A stretch of 64,000 nt of DNA from Sandaracinaceae bacterium (lineage in GTDB: Bacteria > Myxococcota_A > Polyangia > Polyangiales > Houyiibacteriaceae). A program made the position numbers and the translations under genes. How positions within the stretch are numbered: position 1 is the stretch's first letter; every line of letters begins with the position of its first letter. This document shows positions 62,891 to 64,000 of this stretch, piece by piece. Location of the stretch: NCBI GenBank assembly GCA_020633055.1, contig JACKEJ010000009.1, positions 124,001 through 188,000 of the forward strand, in the 5' to 3' direction. The notes under the pieces were generated by a model. That model had not been told where the DNA came from. It did not search any database and worked only from the letters and a program-made list of their open reading frames with translations.

Positions 62891-64000
62891 GTGACCGACC
62901 TCTCGTTGCCCCCTGGAATCGCCATCCGCATGACCGCGGAGTCGCTGCTGCACCGCGGCCGTATGGGCTTGGCCTATCGTGCTCGCTCAGGGGCCGGCGC
63001 GGAGGGGGTGCTGCGCGTCTTGGATCCCGAGCTGTCACGCGCGGCGACGGATCGGATGCGCCTCTCCCGTGGGCTCGAAAAACTCATGACGGTGTCCCAC
63101 CCCAGCCTGGTGGTGCCCATCGAGCACGGGGAGGATGGCGGGCAGCTCTGGTACCTGCGGCCCTACGTCAGCGGCGTGACGCTGGCCGAGCGCCTCGCGC
63201 AGGGGCCGCTCCCGCTGCCGGAGGCCCTCAGCATCGGCGGGCAGGTGGCGGACGCGCTGCACGCGCTCCACCGGGCGGGTCTGCTGCATCGTGACCTGTG
63301 CTCGGAACGCGTGGTGCTCCAGCCGGATGGGCGAGCCGTGCTGATCGACGCCACCGTCGCAGCGCCGCTCGGACCCGAGTACGACAAGGTGTTTGGCACG
63401 GCACCCTTCGTCTCCCCAGAAGAGGTCGAGGGCAAGCCGACCAGCTTCCGCAGTGACCTCTATGCGCTGGGCATCATGCTCTATGCGGCGATCGCTGGGG
63501 AACCTCCGTTCGAAGGGAACATCCCCGACGTGCTCGAGGCGCACCTGCAGACCGCGCCTCCGGCGTTGGAGGCGGGGCTGAGCGCCGACGTGCGCGCCCT
63601 CCTCGACCAGCTGCTCGACAAGGAGCCTCGCCGCAGGCCTTTCTCCGCACAGAAGGTCGCACGGACCCTCCAGGACTACGTCCCCGAGCCGCTGCGTCCG
63701 AGCGATGCGCGGCCCAGTGCGCCTGGTGCGCGTGCCCCCGTCGTCGCCGCCCCGCGGCCAGCGCCCGCGCCCGCCCCCCCGCGTCCGGCGGCCCCGCCGC
63801 TCAAGGCCAAGGCGACCATGCTGGGGATGAGCGGCCCCGTGCCTCCGCCCGCTGCTCCCGCTGTGGTGGCCGGCGGCGCTCCGCCGGCAGCGCCCGTTGC
63901 GCCAGCCGCGCCCACCGAAGCACGGCAGCCCAGCATCCCGCCGCCCGTGCCCCCTGGCGCGCCGGCGCGCTCGGCCAAGCGCACGATGATGGGTATGCCG
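62891..64000 (+). CDS. Serine/threonine kinase-like protein, probable pseudokinase (3' end outside window)
   Basis: The open frame from GTG 62891 runs off the right edge (370 codons). A kinase fold is recognisable: residues ~10-90 N-lobe, ALHRAGLLHRDLCSERVVLQ (HRD at 133-135) and FVSPEEVEG, DLYALGIMLYAAIAGEPPF in the C-lobe. The VAIK lysine is Arg (VLRVL, R42). The DFG motif is IDAT (153-155), and the metal-binding Asn after HRD is Arg. ATP-dependent catalysis is therefore doubtful. A Pro/Ala-rich tail follows with TMLGM and TMMGM motifs. It starts 75 bases after the glycosyltransferase gene. Confidence 0.75.
   Translation, partial: MTDLSLPPGIAIRMTAESLLHRGRMGLAYRARSGAGAEGVLRVLDPELSRAATDRMRLSRGLEKLMTVSHPSLVVPIEHGEDGGQLWYLRPYVSGVTLAERLAQGPLPLPEALSIGGQVADALHALHRAGLLHRDLCSERVVLQPDGRAVLIDATVAAPLGPEYDKVFGTAPFVSPEEVEGKPTSFRSDLYALGIMLYAAIAGEPPFEGNIPDVLEAHLQTAPPALEAGLSADVRALLDQLLDKEPRRRPFSAQKVARTLQDYVPEPLRPSDARPSAPGARAPVVAAPRPAPAPAPPRPAAPPLKAKATMLGMSGPVPPPAAPAVVAGGAPPAAPVAPAAPTEARQPSIPPPVPPGAPARSAKRTMMGMP

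Overview
This is GC-rich chromosomal DNA from a myxobacterium-like organism, most likely Myxococcota of the Polyangiales/Sandaracinaceae type. The pointers are a three-gene PUFA synthase locus whose third protein ends in a fused PlsC-type acyltransferase, a MYXO-CTERM surface protein, an AgmX/TonB-like protein, kinase-like proteins with PEGA repeats, and many lipoproteins with Cys-rich, EGF or Thr/Gly/Ser-rich repeats. The assignment rests on gene content; I could not search the 16S sequence.

Layout: 0-12.4 kb holds the recX 3' end, a candidate small RNA with its own promoter and terminator, a UPF0270 protein, and a run of envelope genes (zincin lipoprotein, Cys-rich esterase, EGF/MYXO-CTERM protein, START-like protein, receiver-DUF4388 protein, zinc-ribbon/AgmX protein). 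An alpha/beta hydrolase and a flavin reductase follow, separated by an 18-bp perfect palindrome. At 12.4-30.5 kb lies the lipid island: a fatty acid hydroxylase/sterol desaturase and a TetR regulator on the minus strand, divergent from pfa1 (enoyl reductase), pfa2 (KS-MAT-3xACP-KR-DH) and pfa3 (KS-CLF-DH-DH-DH'-acyltransferase). The TetR promoter carries a 26-bp inverted repeat and seems to give a leaderless mRNA.

At 30.5-36.5 kb is a complete rRNA operon (16S, tRNA-Ile, tRNA-Ala, 23S, 5S) with leader promoters, processing stems, a boxA-like site and a terminator. At 36.6-48.3 kb are a pseudokinase with PEGA-like repeats, two tandem paralogous lipoproteins, a beta-propeller/S55-peptidase-like pair, a receiver lacking its phospho-acceptor Asp, a HAD-like protein lacking its nucleophile, a BamE-like lipoprotein, an epimerase that apparently starts at CTG, and a HIT protein. 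At 48.3-53.4 kb are a second TetR gene, a frameshifted GST, a frameshifted SMUG1-like uracil-DNA glycosylase, and a zapA/5-FTHF cyclo-ligase/uvrC operon with a broken uvrC 3' end. At 53.6-64 kb are a zinc-ribbon/TPR protein with a frameshifted repeat region, a nucleoside-salvage operon (PNP, cytidine deaminase, amidohydrolase), a secreted protein, a polytopic glycosyltransferase-like protein, and the start of a second pseudokinase.

The frame breaks at 49.4-50.95 kb and 54.04-54.44 kb hit unrelated genes, and several are repaired by restoring one base to a short homopolymer. This looks more like consensus error than several independent pseudogenes. The most interesting signals are the sRNA candidate, the pfa/hydroxylase/TetR locus with its operators, the 18-bp palindrome, and the set of signalling or enzyme folds with lost catalytic residues.
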